A stretch of DNA of 46,809 nucleotides from Bacteroidota bacterium (GCA_023429825.1 JAEZDC010000126.1:1-46809), one strand, 5' to 3'; shown: positions 34,403-43,385, numbered from the stretch's first letter. Notes: generated from the sequence alone by a model not told the origin. Translations and numbers: made by a program.

Positions 34403-35047
34403 TTATTTGATCAGGTGATGACTATATGCATACTTCAACAGCCCGGCAAGATTGTGAGAGCTCGTTTTTTGCAAAAGATTTTTCCGATGTGTTTCCACTG
34501 TACGATAGCTGATATGCAGTTCTTCTGCTATTCTATCGTTAGTATACTCCTGGGCTAGCAATTGAAGTATTTCCATTTCCCTATTGGTGAGCAGTATTTC
34601 TTTATGATGTTTGTCTTTATTCAGCCGAACATAATTCTGCATTAATGCATTCTGTACTTCATTGCTAAAATAAAATCCACCGCTATGTACTTTTCTTATG
34701 GCTTCAGCAAGTTCCTGTTTAGTAGAATTTTTTAGAAGATACCCGGAAACACCGATCGTCAGCAATTCCTCAACTATTTCCCTGTCGTTGTACGTAGTTA
34801 GTATAATGATCTTGGTAGGAGGAGCCTTTTCTTTGATGATCCTCGCAGCAGTAATGCCATCCATTCCTGGCATACTGATATCTAACAAACAGACATCAAT
34901 CTCAGTTGCCAGTACTTTTTCGACAGCTGAATTTCCATCAGTGGCTTTTGCCACCACCTGCAGATCAGCCTCAGTACTCAACAGCGAGCTGATACCATCT
35001 AACAAAAGATGGTGATCATCTGCTATTAATATTTTGATCTGCTTCAT
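34403..35047 (-). CDS. NarL/FixJ-family response regulator
   Basis: A 214-residue protein: receiver domain with acidic pocket DD (10-11), phospho-acceptor Asp at about 56 (CLLDISMPGMDG), and Thr and Lys in LTTYNDRE and LLKNS. A LuxR-type helix-turn-helix (about 150-195, TNREMEILQLLAQEYTNDR then TVETHRKNLLQKT) follows. It would be phosphorylated by the kinase whose gene lies directly upstream. Palindromes TACCAA-N4-TTGGTA are found before this gene and before the exported-protein gene, which suggests autoregulation and one direct target. Confidence 0.95.
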   Translation of the reverse strand: MKQIKILIADDHHLLLDGISSLLSTEADLQVVAKATDGNSAVEKVLATEIDVCLLDISMPGMDGITAARIIKEKAPPTKIIILTTYNDREIVEELLTIGVSGYLLKNSTKQELAEAIRKVHSGGFYFSNEVQNALMQNYVRLNKDKHHKEILLTNREMEILQLLAQEYTNDRIAEELHISYRTVETHRKNLLQKTSSHNLAGLLKYAYSHHLIK

Positions 35048-35054
35048 ACTACAA

Positions 35055-35085
35055 TAAAAATATGCTTGCTCGTTGCTGAATGCAA
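35055..35085 (-). promoter_or_regulatory. Predicted promoter of the response regulator gene
   Basis: On the minus strand: TTG (35085-35083), 20 bp, then TATTTTTA (35062-35055), one mismatch from TAnnTTTG, 7 nt before the start codon. A half-site ATTGGTA overlaps the upstream edge (35086-35092). The palindrome lies 23 bp upstream of the TTG. Confidence 0.45.
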
Positions 35086-35108
35086 TACCAATGTTGCTGT
35101 AGAACCTC

Positions 35109-35124
35109 TACCAAACTTTTGGTA
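35109..35124. promoter_or_regulatory. Putative response-regulator operator, site 2
   Basis: TACCAAA-CT-TTTGGTA is a nearly perfect 7-2-7 inverted repeat. It begins right after the kinase stop codon, 61 bp upstream of the response regulator start. Arms match site 1 in the six outer bases. Confidence 0.6.
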
Positions 35125-37083
35125 TTAGCATGGAATGTCAATTGCCACCGTAGTACCTTTTCCCGGCCCTGAATCTATATGTACGCTCCCTTTCAAATAT
35201 TCTACTCTCGACCTGATATTCGTTAGACCGATGCCTTGATATTCTTGTGTAGTATCAAAACCACTTCCATTGTCTTCAACGGTAATGTTTATCCTGTCAG
35301 GATATCTGATCACCTGTATAGTAGCCTCATCTGCCCTGGAGTGTTTTGTAACGTTATTCATCAACTCAGATATGATGCGATAGGTGAATATTTCCATCTC
35401 TTCTTGCAATCTTTCATCAATTCCATGTGTGATGAGGTGGATATGTATGTTCTTTGAACTTAACCGCTCGGCTAAATTCTGCAGGGCTGCGGTTAAACCA
35501 AGTTTAGATAAGGTGGCCGGCATCAGATTATGAGAGATGTTCCTCAACTCTGTAGATGCATCGTCGATCAATTGCAATGTATCTGAGACAGTGATGTGTT
35601 GTGGTATGGAGGATAGCCTCAGTTTAGCTGCCGATAAGATTGTTCCCATTCCATCATGCAGATCCTGGGCTATTCGTTTCCTTTCATTATCCTGTATAGA
35701 AGCGATCTGGTTAAATACCTCCGCCTGTTTTTCATTGATCTCTTTTTGCAGTCGATTCTTCCTTTTTAAATGATTTCGATTGGCAATGAACAATACCGTA
35801 ACAATGACCAGAATAGCAAAGATTGCTACCAGGTTTCTCACTAAGGTTTGCTGGCTGGTCTGCTCTTCCTGTAATTTTTTTTGCTGGCTAAGCAGTTTGA
35901 TCTCGTTATTCTTTTTCTCTAACTGGTAGTTAGCATCTGCCTGGTCAATTTTTTTTCGAGTGGTTTCGTTGAGTATCGAATCTTTCAATTCGCCATACAA
36001 AGAGTAGTAGTGATATGCACTATCATATCTTTTTTGTTTTGCAAACAACTGATGAAAGTGTAAGTAAGCATCCCTTGTATTTTCCTTATGATTGATCTGT
36101 GTTGAAATAGCCAAACCGATCCTTAGAAGTTTATAGGCTCTTGAAAAATCATTCCGATTCATGAAAAGGCTTCCTGCAAATATGTTGTATTGTGCGATGT
36201 CGTATTTGTTACACGGGGTACGACCGGAAGCATCCAACGCACTGTTGGCGTATTGAAGTGCATCTTCAATGTTGCCCGAGCAGTGATAAGCACTTGACTT
36301 CTTAAAAAGAATATGTGGGATTCTGTCACGTTTGTACAATTTTCCACGGCTGTTCAACTTGCTATAAACCGTTTCTGCTTGCTGAAAGAATGTAAGTGCC
36401 TTGTTACATTCCTTCTTAAGCAGTGATGCTTCTCCCAGGCATACCAAAGCATCACCAATTGTGGTACTGTCATTTGCTTTATTTGCATACAACAAGAATT
36501 GACGGTAATAACGCTCAGCTTCATCAGCATTATTCTGCCTGAGATGTATAAAACCGATCACATTATATAGCTGCGCCATTCTTGCTCTATCATTCTTTTG
36601 CTCTGCTAAGTTCAGGGCTTCAGAAGCTGTTTGCATCGCATTGATGAATTCTCCATTATAGAAGTATAGATTAAGATGATTGGTATACAATTCTTGTATG
36701 AATGCATAATACTGCTTCGATTTAGCATACACCATTGCCCTGTTATAATAGGATAAGGCATTTACGTAATTCTTATGTTGTGTTTCATAAAAAGATCCTT
36801 TCATCTGGATGCTTTTTATAGCGCCACTGTCGTACTTTATTTGATTGGCTAGTTTTTCCGATTGATCAAGCAAAACCAAAACAGTATCATCGTTGATATC
36901 TACGTAATGGCCTGCAAGCTGTAGCAGCAAGTCCACTTTTGCAATACCGGAAGCTGTAGTGAGTTTCGATTGTACTTCGACGATGCGTTGCCGGATGAGC
37001 TTAATGGTGTTAGCTGGTAGCTGCGATGAGGCACCGGCATAACAAGCAATAAGTGCAAGCAGTATCAAACATCTTTTCTGCAT
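35125..37083 (-). CDS. TPR-containing membrane histidine kinase (HisKA_3 type)
   Basis: A 652-residue sensor: signal peptide (about 1-20), periplasmic TPR-rich region (about 30-390), one membrane segment (LVAIFAILVIVTVLFIA, about 415-435), a short coiled coil, and a HisKA_3 dimerisation domain. The phospho-acceptor His is at about 476 (ERKRIAQDLHDGMG). An HATPase domain follows with NNVTKHSRA (N box), EDNGSGF and GIGLTNIRSRV. It pairs with the NarL-type regulator downstream. The stimulus is unknown. Its own promoter lies between it and the sucC terminator and shows no TACCAA palindrome. Confidence 0.93.
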   Translation of the reverse strand: MQKRCLILLALIACYAGASSQLPANTIKLIRQRIVEVQSKLTTASGIAKVDLLLQLAGHYVDINDDTVLVLLDQSEKLANQIKYDSGAIKSIQMKGSFYETQHKNYVNALSYYNRAMVYAKSKQYYAFIQELYTNHLNLYFYNGEFINAMQTASEALNLAEQKNDRARMAQLYNVIGFIHLRQNNADEAERYYRQFLLYANKANDSTTIGDALVCLGEASLLKKECNKALTFFQQAETVYSKLNSRGKLYKRDRIPHILFKKSSAYHCSGNIEDALQYANSALDASGRTPCNKYDIAQYNIFAGSLFMNRNDFSRAYKLLRIGLAISTQINHKENTRDAYLHFHQLFAKQKRYDSAYHYYSLYGELKDSILNETTRKKIDQADANYQLEKKNNEIKLLSQQKKLQEEQTSQQTLVRNLVAIFAILVIVTVLFIANRNHLKRKNRLQKEINEKQAEVFNQIASIQDNERKRIAQDLHDGMGTILSAAKLRLSSIPQHITVSDTLQLIDDASTELRNISHNLMPATLSKLGLTAALQNLAERLSSKNIHIHLITHGIDERLQEEMEIFTYRIISELMNNVTKHSRADEATIQVIRYPDRINITVEDNGSGFDTTQEYQGIGLTNIRSRVEYLKGSVHIDSGPGKGTTVAIDIPC

Positions 37084-37105
37084 TAGCCTGGTTGTTTCTA
37101 AATAT

Positions 37106-37135
37106 AAAAAAATCCCGACAAAAGATTGCCGGGAT
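37106..37135 (-). terminator. Terminator of sucC
   Basis: On the minus strand: ATCCCG / CGGGAT with an inner partly paired loop, followed by TTTTTTT. It lies about 20 bp after the sucC stop codon and separates it from the kinase gene. Confidence 0.85.
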
Positions 37136-37157
37136 CTTCTAATGATGTTCTTTTTAG

Positions 37158-38369
37158 TTAAGCTACCGCCTTCTTCACCAGCTCTGCAGCCTCACTCAAC
37201 AAAATAGCAGATTGTACTTTCAATCCGCTTTCATCTATTAGTTTCTTTGCTTCAGCCGCATTGGTTCCCTGTAGTCTCACGATGATCGGGATATTGATAT
37301 TGCCGAGTTTGTTATACGCTTCGATCACACCCGCAGCTACCCTGTCGCACCTTACGATACCACCAAAGATGTTGATGAGAATTGCTTTTACGTTCGGATC
37401 TTTTAGAATAATACGGAAACCTGCTTCTACAGTTTGTGCATTTGCCGTACCGCCTACATCCAAAAAGTTAGCAGGCTCACCACCGCTTAACTTGATCATA
37501 TCCATAGTAGCCATCGCCAGGCCTGCACCGTTTACCATACAACCTACATTACCATCCAGCTTAACGAAATTGAGGTTATACTGACCAGCTTCCACTTCAG
37601 TCGGATCTTCTTCAGTTACATCTCTCAATGCTGCAAGGTCGTTATGACGTATCAATGCATTCTCGTCAAGATTCATCTTGCAATCCACTGCAATGATCTT
37701 ATCATCGCTCGTTTTGAATAATGGATTGATCTCTAACATTGAGCAATCTAGTCCCACATAAGCATTGTATAAATTGGTAACGAACTTCACACAGCTTTTG
37801 AATGCATCGCCACTCAATCCTAAATTGAAAGCGATCTTTCTAGCCTGGAAACCCTGTAATCCTCCACCGGGATGTACCCACTCTTTAAATATTTTCTCAG
37901 GAGTTTTATGAGCAACTTCTTCAATGTCCATTCCCCCTTCAGTAGAATACATGATCACATTTTGTCCCTTCGCCCTGTCTAATAGTATGGAGAGATAAAA
38001 TTCTTTTACCGGGTTAGGACCAGGATAATAAACATCCTGCGCCACTAATATTTTATTCACTTTTTTGCCTGCAGCACCGGTTTGAATAGTCACTAACGTG
38101 CCGCCCAGGATGTTCTTAGCAATATTGCTCACATCTTCCAGGCTTTTGGCAACAGCCACACCTCTCTGCTCACTGCCTTCGATCTTCCCCTTACCACGTC
38201 CGCCCGCATGTATCTGCGCTTTAATTACCGCGAAGTTGTTATTCGTTTGATTCTTGATATTACGATACGCGTCTTCAGCCGCCATTACATTATCCACTGC
38301 AATGCCTTCCTGTACCGGTACATTGTATTTCTTAAGCAACTCTTTAGCCTGGTATTCATGTAGATTCAT
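37158..38369 (-). CDS. sucC: Succinyl-CoA synthetase beta subunit (ADP-forming)
   Basis: A 403-residue TCA-cycle enzyme subunit, starting MNLHEYQAKELLKKYNVPVQ. It has the ATP-grasp Lys and loop (VIKAQIHAGGRGKG), the metal-binding region (CSMLEINPL) and the CoA-ligase segment NGAGLAMATMDMIKLSGGEPANFLDVGG to INIFGGIVRCD. With the alpha subunit it makes succinate and ATP from succinyl-CoA. The alpha subunit gene sucD is not in this window. It is monocistronic, with a clear terminator. Confidence 0.97.
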   Translation of the reverse strand: MNLHEYQAKELLKKYNVPVQEGIAVDNVMAAEDAYRNIKNQTNNNFAVIKAQIHAGGRGKGKIEGSEQRGVAVAKSLEDVSNIAKNILGGTLVTIQTGAAGKKVNKILVAQDVYYPGPNPVKEFYLSILLDRAKGQNVIMYSTEGGMDIEEVAHKTPEKIFKEWVHPGGGLQGFQARKIAFNLGLSGDAFKSCVKFVTNLYNAYVGLDCSMLEINPLFKTSDDKIIAVDCKMNLDENALIRHNDLAALRDVTEEDPTEVEAGQYNLNFVKLDGNVGCMVNGAGLAMATMDMIKLSGGEPANFLDVGGTANAQTVEAGFRIILKDPNVKAILINIFGGIVRCDRVAAGVIEAYNKLGNINIPIIVRLQGTNAAEAKKLIDESGLKVQSAILLSEAAELVKKAVA

Positions 38370-38389
38370 ACTACTTAAAAATTTCGGCG

Positions 38390-38421
38390 AAGATAATCCT
38401 GCGTTACAGTTCTATGAAAGA
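38390..38421 (-). promoter_or_regulatory. Tentative sucC promoter
   Basis: On the minus strand: TTTC, 20 bp, then TATCTTCG (one mismatch from TAnnTTTG), about 20 nt before the sucC ATG. The -33 part is weak. The 21-bp array begins immediately upstream. Confidence 0.3.
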
Positions 38422-38439
38422 TTTTTTAAGATGAATAAA

Positions 38440-38812
38440 GAGTAATATTTCTCTTCCTAAGAGTGATGCTCCTCATCTGAAGATGCATATTAGTGCCCCG
38501 AGCAGTGATGTTTTTGTTCGAGGAATTGATCTTAATCCTCAGAAGAGTAATGTTAGTGGCTGAGGGAGTAACCTTCCGCTTCGGAGCATTGATCTTAGAG
38601 TCATTAGCGGTAATATCACCCTTCATAACAGCGATCTTAGTATTCCTGGCAGAAATATTACCCTATATAAAGAGTAACGTTAGTGTTCCGGGCAGTAAAA
38701 TCAGGGCTTAGAACTGTAAGATTAGTCCTCGTAGCGGTTATATTACTCCTCACTACTCTAATATTACCCTTCCGAACGGTAATATTACCCTTCGGAAGAG
38801 TAATTTACCACC
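38440..38812. repeat. 21-bp tandem repeat, about 18 units (array B)
   Basis: Units of 21 bp run from 38440 to 38812, with one unit of 22 near 38650-38671. The best-conserved core is AGTAATATTACCCTTCGGAA; several units have GATCTTAG in place of AATATTAC, and the pattern alternates. No good coding sense. The array lies in the divergent gap between sucC and the kinase-like outer-membrane protein gene. Period matches arrays A and C; unit sequence does not. Confidence 0.88.
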
Positions 38813-38942
38813 TTTTGGGGCCAATTACGACAATTCTGGCATCCATCAACCATATCAATAAGATTCACTGAAAATCTGGTCGTTTTCCACCAGCTTTAAC
38901 TGGCATTTTAGTTGTTAACTAAATCAAGATTTTGATTATCTG
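38813..38942. other. Upstream region of the kinase-like outer-membrane gene
   Basis: The 130 bp between array B and the start codon have no gene. They contain the inverted repeat at 38907-38923. No convincing TAnnTTTG element was found. Confidence 0.4.
38907..38923. promoter_or_regulatory. Inverted repeat before the kinase-like outer-membrane gene
   Basis: TTTAGTT-GTT-AACTAAA, 20 bp upstream of the ATG. The arms match those of the 18-bp palindrome before the PBP1A gene (27487-27504), differing only in the centre. Confidence 0.45.
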
Positions 38943-41504
38943 ATGAATATGAGACTTTATCTATACACTATGCTGGTGGCAATGTCTCCAGCTATGGCCG
39001 TAAGCCAGGGTACCACGATCGTTGATACTACCTCACCGACAACGGCGACTATAATTGCAGGCAAGCAATACCAAAGAGGTGGATTATATACCATGTTTTG
39101 GGGAAAGCATTACAGGAGAGAATGGACAACGCCTGTGAAGGTGCCTAAGCTGAGATTGGACACCGCTTTTGGTGGCTTGAAGCCCACAGAGACAGGAGGC
39201 GGCAAGCAAACCAAGAACCTGCGTTTCGAGGATAAGAATGAAAGAGAATACGCTATTCGTTCTGTAGACAAAGATTACGGGAAGGCTTTACCTGAAGTAG
39301 CGCAGGGAACATTTGTAGAATCTATTGTGAAAGACCAGATGAGCGTGGCGCATCCATATGCATCGATGACGTATGGTGCTTTGGCAGATGCGGTGAAGGT
39401 ATATCATACCCATCCGAAGCTTGTGTTTATAGGTGATGATAAAACCCTGGGTAAATTCCGTGATTCATTCGCTAACCAATTATATACACTTGAAGACCGG
39501 CCTACCGGTGATAACGCTAAATATTATGGAGCAGAAGATGTTTTAGATACGGATGAATTCCTGGAAGAGGTGATGAAAGATAACACGATCAGGATAGATC
39601 AGAGAGGTTTTGCGAGAGCAAGATTGTTTGACATGTTCATCAGCGATTGGGACAGGCATGATGACCAGTGGGAGTGGGCGTTGTATAATGAAAGCGGATC
39701 AAAATTATTCAGGGCTATGCCTAAAGATCACGACCAGATCTATTCAAAATTCGATGGGTTACTGGTTCGGTTGGTTGCAGGTGCCGCAAACCTTCCGTAC
39801 TTACAAGGCTTTGGCCCGGATATAAAAGATATTGAAGGATTTAACCTGGAACCAAGGCCATTGGATGCACAATTCACCAATCAACTCACTTTGAATGATT
39901 GGACGGCTATTGCAAAGGATATGCAACAAGCTTTAACCGATGGTGTGATAGAAAATGCGATCAGGCTATTACCACCTGAGATATTTCCTTTATCCGGGCA
40001 AGAGATCATCAATAACCTGAAATCCAGAAGAGATAAGCTGGGCCTGTTTGCGGAGAGATATTATCGGTCGCTGGCGAAAGCGGTGGAGATCCCTGCCACC
40101 AAATCAGATGAGATGATAGAAGTGGTGGGCGTGGATGAGGGCAATCTCAAAGTGAAAATGTATGCTATTGAAAATGGAACTGTAAAAGGGCAGGCCTTTT
40201 ACGAAAGAACATTTGATAAGAACGAAACGAAAGAGATCAGGATATATGGCATTGATGGTAGCGACCAGTTCTCTGCAGATGCTTCAACAGGAAAAGATAT
40301 TTTGATCAGGTTAATTGGAGGGCCGGGAAAAGATACATACCAGGTGCCATCATCTTTCAATGCTAAGATCTATGACAATGATGATAATAAGTTTGAAACG
40401 AAAGGTGTGCAACTCAAATTGAGCAATGATTCATCAGTACATGAATATGATCGGAAAGCTTTCAAGCCGAATGATTCTGGATTAAAACCTTTGATCGGTT
40501 ACAATAACGAGGATAGAATATTTGTTGGTCTTGGGTTTGGCGCAACAAAACATGGATGGAGAAAAGAGCCTTACGCTGCAAAGCATGATATAGGCGTGCG
40601 ATATTCAATCACTCAGAAAGCATTCAGCTATGAATATCATGGAACATTCATCAAAGCCATTGGTGGATGGAACCTGGGTTTGATGGGTGAATATGATGAG
40701 ATCAAAGACTGGCGTTTTTATGGAGTAGGTAATAACACTTCCAACTTCACTGATCAGAAAGATTTTTTCACTTATCGCAGTAGAGAGATCAATGCCGGGT
40801 TAAGTCTATTCAGAACATTTGCTAAACATCACACCATTGCATTGAATGGGGGCTACCAGGATGTTAAGATATTGAATGACCCCAACAGGTTCATCGCATT
40901 GCATTATGCACCGTTAAATCCTAAGGTGATCGGCTCAAACAACTTTGCGATTGGAAGCATTGAATATGACTTCACTCACCTGGATAAAGATTCGCTTGTT
41001 CCCAGGAAAGGTATTCGCTTCAATACATCGTTCCAGTATTCTTCTAACCTGGAAAACGAGAATTCAGTAAAAAGAATAACTGGTTTGTTTGGATTCTATT
41101 TACCATTAGGGCCATTGACCCTAGCTGTAAAAACGGGTGCAGCCACACTTAGCGGCGAACCTGAGTTTTACCAGATGAACAGGTTAGGAGGCGGGCCTAC
41201 ACACAGGGCATTCTCCCGTTACAGGTTCCATGGCAAATCTGTAGTGTATAACCAAAACGAATTACAATGGAACTTCGACGTAAAGACCTACATCTTTAGT
41301 GGAAAGATGGGCTTATACTTCTTGGTGGATAATGGAAGAGTTTGGCAACCGGGAGAAACATCAGATAAGTGGCATACAGGAGTAGGCGGTGCATTGATGC
41401 TGGCGCCATTCAACAAAATGTCTGTGACAGCTTCTTATATGAAATCACCTGAAGGAGCGAAGTTCAATGTAAGGATTGGGCATTTGTTGAGAAGGATCAA
41501 TTAA
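38943..41504 (+). CDS. Outer-membrane protein: kinase-like region plus Omp85/BamA-type barrel
   Basis: An 853-residue exported protein (signal peptide about 1-22). Residues about 90-380 form a domain with SDWDRHDDQWEWAL (234-247) and AMPKDHDQIYSKFDG (258-272). The spacing and D-x-D/DRH residues resemble the catalytic loop and metal-binding loop of atypical kinases such as CotH, Fam20 and HipA. A possible N-lobe strand is REYAIRSVDKDYG. A Gly/Asp segment (IRIYGIDGSDQFSAD, GGPGKDTY) follows, then strands of a C-terminal barrel (about 500-853) with GGPTHRAFSRYRF and a final NVRIGHLLRRIN, as in BamA/TamA proteins. Similar uncharacterised proteins exist in Bacteroidota. Kinase activity is inference. 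The 3' end overlaps the radical SAM gene by 4 bp. Confidence 0.8.
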   Translation: MNMRLYLYTMLVAMSPAMAVSQGTTIVDTTSPTTATIIAGKQYQRGGLYTMFWGKHYRREWTTPVKVPKLRLDTAFGGLKPTETGGGKQTKNLRFEDKNEREYAIRSVDKDYGKALPEVAQGTFVESIVKDQMSVAHPYASMTYGALADAVKVYHTHPKLVFIGDDKTLGKFRDSFANQLYTLEDRPTGDNAKYYGAEDVLDTDEFLEEVMKDNTIRIDQRGFARARLFDMFISDWDRHDDQWEWALYNESGSKLFRAMPKDHDQIYSKFDGLLVRLVAGAANLPYLQGFGPDIKDIEGFNLEPRPLDAQFTNQLTLNDWTAIAKDMQQALTDGVIENAIRLLPPEIFPLSGQEIINNLKSRRDKLGLFAERYYRSLAKAVEIPATKSDEMIEVVGVDEGNLKVKMYAIENGTVKGQAFYERTFDKNETKEIRIYGIDGSDQFSADASTGKDILIRLIGGPGKDTYQVPSSFNAKIYDNDDNKFETKGVQLKLSNDSSVHEYDRKAFKPNDSGLKPLIGYNNEDRIFVGLGFGATKHGWRKEPYAAKHDIGVRYSITQKAFSYEYHGTFIKAIGGWNLGLMGEYDEIKDWRFYGVGNNTSNFTDQKDFFTYRSREINAGLSLFRTFAKHHTIALNGGYQDVKILNDPNRFIALHYAPLNPKVIGSNNFAIGSIEYDFTHLDKDSLVPRKGIRFNTSFQYSSNLENENSVKRITGLFGFYLPLGPLTLAVKTGAATLSGEPEFYQMNRLGGGPTHRAFSRYRFHGKSVVYNQNELQWNFDVKTYIFSGKMGLYFLVDNGRVWQPGETSDKWHTGVGGALMLAPFNKMSVTASYMKSPEGAKFNVRIGHLLRRIN

Positions 41505-42799
41505 TGAGCGAAATCGCTTTCGTAATTGCCTTTGATCCTTTCCATCGGTGGATTGAAGTACCCGAATTTTAAGTTGGGAAATTCTTCGCGGATCAGTTCC
41601 ATCAACTGTTTTACGCCCATGCATTCGCCCGTGTCGGTAACACCTATCTGGCCGAGGTACCAATCAGGATCGATATTAAAATTTCTCCATTGTATCATGC
41701 ATAGATCTGTATCGATGATGAGCTTTCTGAGTGCTTCATATTCTTCAACGCTATCCGTCATTCCCGGAAATACGAAGTAGTTGATGCTCGTCCATCCGCC
41801 AAAACTCCTTACCACTTTCAGGCTTTCAATAATGTCTTCAAACTGGTAATTATTAGGACGATAATAGGGTGTATAAATATGTTTTCTTGCAGAGTTGGTA
41901 CTAACACGAATGCTATCGAGGCCTGCTTCACATAAAGCTTTCACGGCATCGGGCTTAGAGCCATTTGTATTGATATTGATGCTGCCCCTGCTGGTATGTT
42001 TCCTTATTTCTTTGATGGATTCTCTTATGGTTTCCCACATTAGCAAGGGTTCACCCTCACATCCCTGGCCATAGCTGATGATTGGAAAAGGTGCATGCAT
42101 CAGGTGTGGTACGGTAAACTCAACGATCTCTTCAACACTTGGTTTAAAATTCAATCGGTCTTGCGTAGAAACGATCGTTTCATCTTCCGGTTGAAAAGAG
42201 ATACAGCCAATGCAATTCGCATTACATGCAGGCGAAGTAGGAACAGGGCATTCCCATCGCTCCATAAAAAAGTTTCTTGCTGCAGGACAGGTGTAGGTCA
42301 GGCAACATTTTTCTGCAAGATGTTTTACTAAACGGTTATGCGGGTAGTCATTCAAAAGATGATCAACACCATAGCTGATCTTCTCCTGGTCGTATCCAGC
42401 ACATTCCTGTCTTATGTCATTCTCAATCCTTACTGCAGGAACATAAAACTCATTATCATACCAACCTGCGGCAGTATAACAAAATAAAGGAAGCGTGGGA
42501 GCATCCGGTAAAGTTTCATAAGCTGATAAGAACAATCCGGTGTGAGCGGGAGGAATGAAAGCGGCTACAGCCCATCCTTTCTCACATAAACGCATTTCGC
42601 CGGTCTTCACATCAATACCAATTCCTCTTCTGCCAGGTAATTCATATAAGTTGCCACCCTCAGGAAGTTTGATCCAATCTTCAACTGGTACAGGAAAAGC
42701 ATCCCAACCACTGCGGCCAACAACGTATAATGAAGTGTCTTCAAAAATGTTCCCTTTACCGTCGGAGAATAATATGTATGGAGAGTTTTTTAAAACCAT
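41501..42799 (-). CDS. Radical SAM protein
   Basis: A 432-residue enzyme with the CxxxCxxC iron-sulfur motif at C192-C196-C199 (ACNANCIGC). Further radical SAM features are SYGQGCEGEPLLMWE and SININTNGSKPDAVK. Additional Cys residues (CCLTYTCPAARNFFMERWEC, about 165-184) precede the motif, perhaps for a second cluster. The N-terminal 160 residues are a separate domain. The substrate is unknown. A short gap (28 bp) links it to the preceding membrane-protein gene on the same strand. Confidence 0.87.
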   Translation of the reverse strand: MVLKNSPYILFSDGKGNIFEDTSLYVVGRSGWDAFPVPVEDWIKLPEGGNLYELPGRRGIGIDVKTGEMRLCEKGWAVAAFIPPAHTGLFLSAYETLPDAPTLPLFCYTAAGWYDNEFYVPAVRIENDIRQECAGYDQEKISYGVDHLLNDYPHNRLVKHLAEKCCLTYTCPAARNFFMERWECPVPTSPACNANCIGCISFQPEDETIVSTQDRLNFKPSVEEIVEFTVPHLMHAPFPIISYGQGCEGEPLLMWETIRESIKEIRKHTSRGSININTNGSKPDAVKALCEAGLDSIRVSTNSARKHIYTPYYRPNNYQFEDIIESLKVVRSFGGWTSINYFVFPGMTDSVEEYEALRKLIIDTDLCMIQWRNFNIDPDWYLGQIGVTDTGECMGVKQLMELIREEFPNLKFGYFNPPMERIKGNYESDFAH

Positions 42800-42827
42800 C
42801 TATCAGCTCATTTAATTTTAGTAACAC

Positions 42828-43385
42828 TCAAACTGTTCGAATTAATTGCTGTTTGCAATAGTTATTAAATTCAGTTTCGTTAGTCACATCGGATTCGCTC
42901 TGCAAAATCTCCGCCTGTATGATCTTATCGTTCTTAAAATCAATAGTTAATAATCCATCTTTCAAAATAACATTGTTAAGTTCAGTCCAGCTTGCCGTTT
43001 TCTTAGGCAAAGATTTTATTAAAATCTCAGCATCAGAAAAATAGATATCGTGGGCTGAATTTATTGGTATTCCTAAAAGACTAATGATAAGAACCAGACC
43101 AGCAAGCCAGTAGATTTCCAATTGAAACCAGCCGAACATTATCCAGAAAAAACCAATGTCCCAGATATGTGTGCTCAGTTTGTCAGTTGTTGCTTTGATC
43201 TTTTTCACCAAACCTAACAAGGACAACAACGCCAGGGCGGCATAGAAAATGCCGGCAGAATTATGTTTTACAAGCGACACATAGATCAGAAGCAAAGAGA
43301 ATATGATTAATAAAAAAACATGCAGTATTTTTATTAACCTGTATTTTTCGTTAGGTATGGCAATAGTGTATCTCACCTTATTCAT
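42828..43385 (-). CDS. Membrane protein of unknown function
   Basis: A 185-residue protein with four hydrophobic segments in the first 120 residues (ILHVFLLIIFSLLLIYVSL, IFYAALALLSLLGLV, IGFFWIMFGWFQLEIYW, LAGLVLIISLLGIPI). A cytoplasmic-looking beta-rich tail (AEILIKSLPKKTASWTELNNVILKDGLLTIDF) resembles a small PH-like domain. Its ATG overlaps the ureohydrolase stop (TGATG), so translation is coupled. No family name is recognised. Confidence 0.7.
   Translation of the reverse strand: MNKVRYTIAIPNEKYRLIKILHVFLLIIFSLLLIYVSLVKHNSAGIFYAALALLSLLGLVKKIKATTDKLSTHIWDIGFFWIMFGWFQLEIYWLAGLVLIISLLGIPINSAHDIYFSDAEILIKSLPKKTASWTELNNVILKDGLLTIDFKNDKIIQAEILQSESDVTNETEFNNYCKQQLIRTV

Noticed and set aside
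38426..38871. Open frames across array B
   Set aside because: Same reason: frames stay open because the repeat length is a multiple of three. The predicted peptides are repetitive and lack a promoter.
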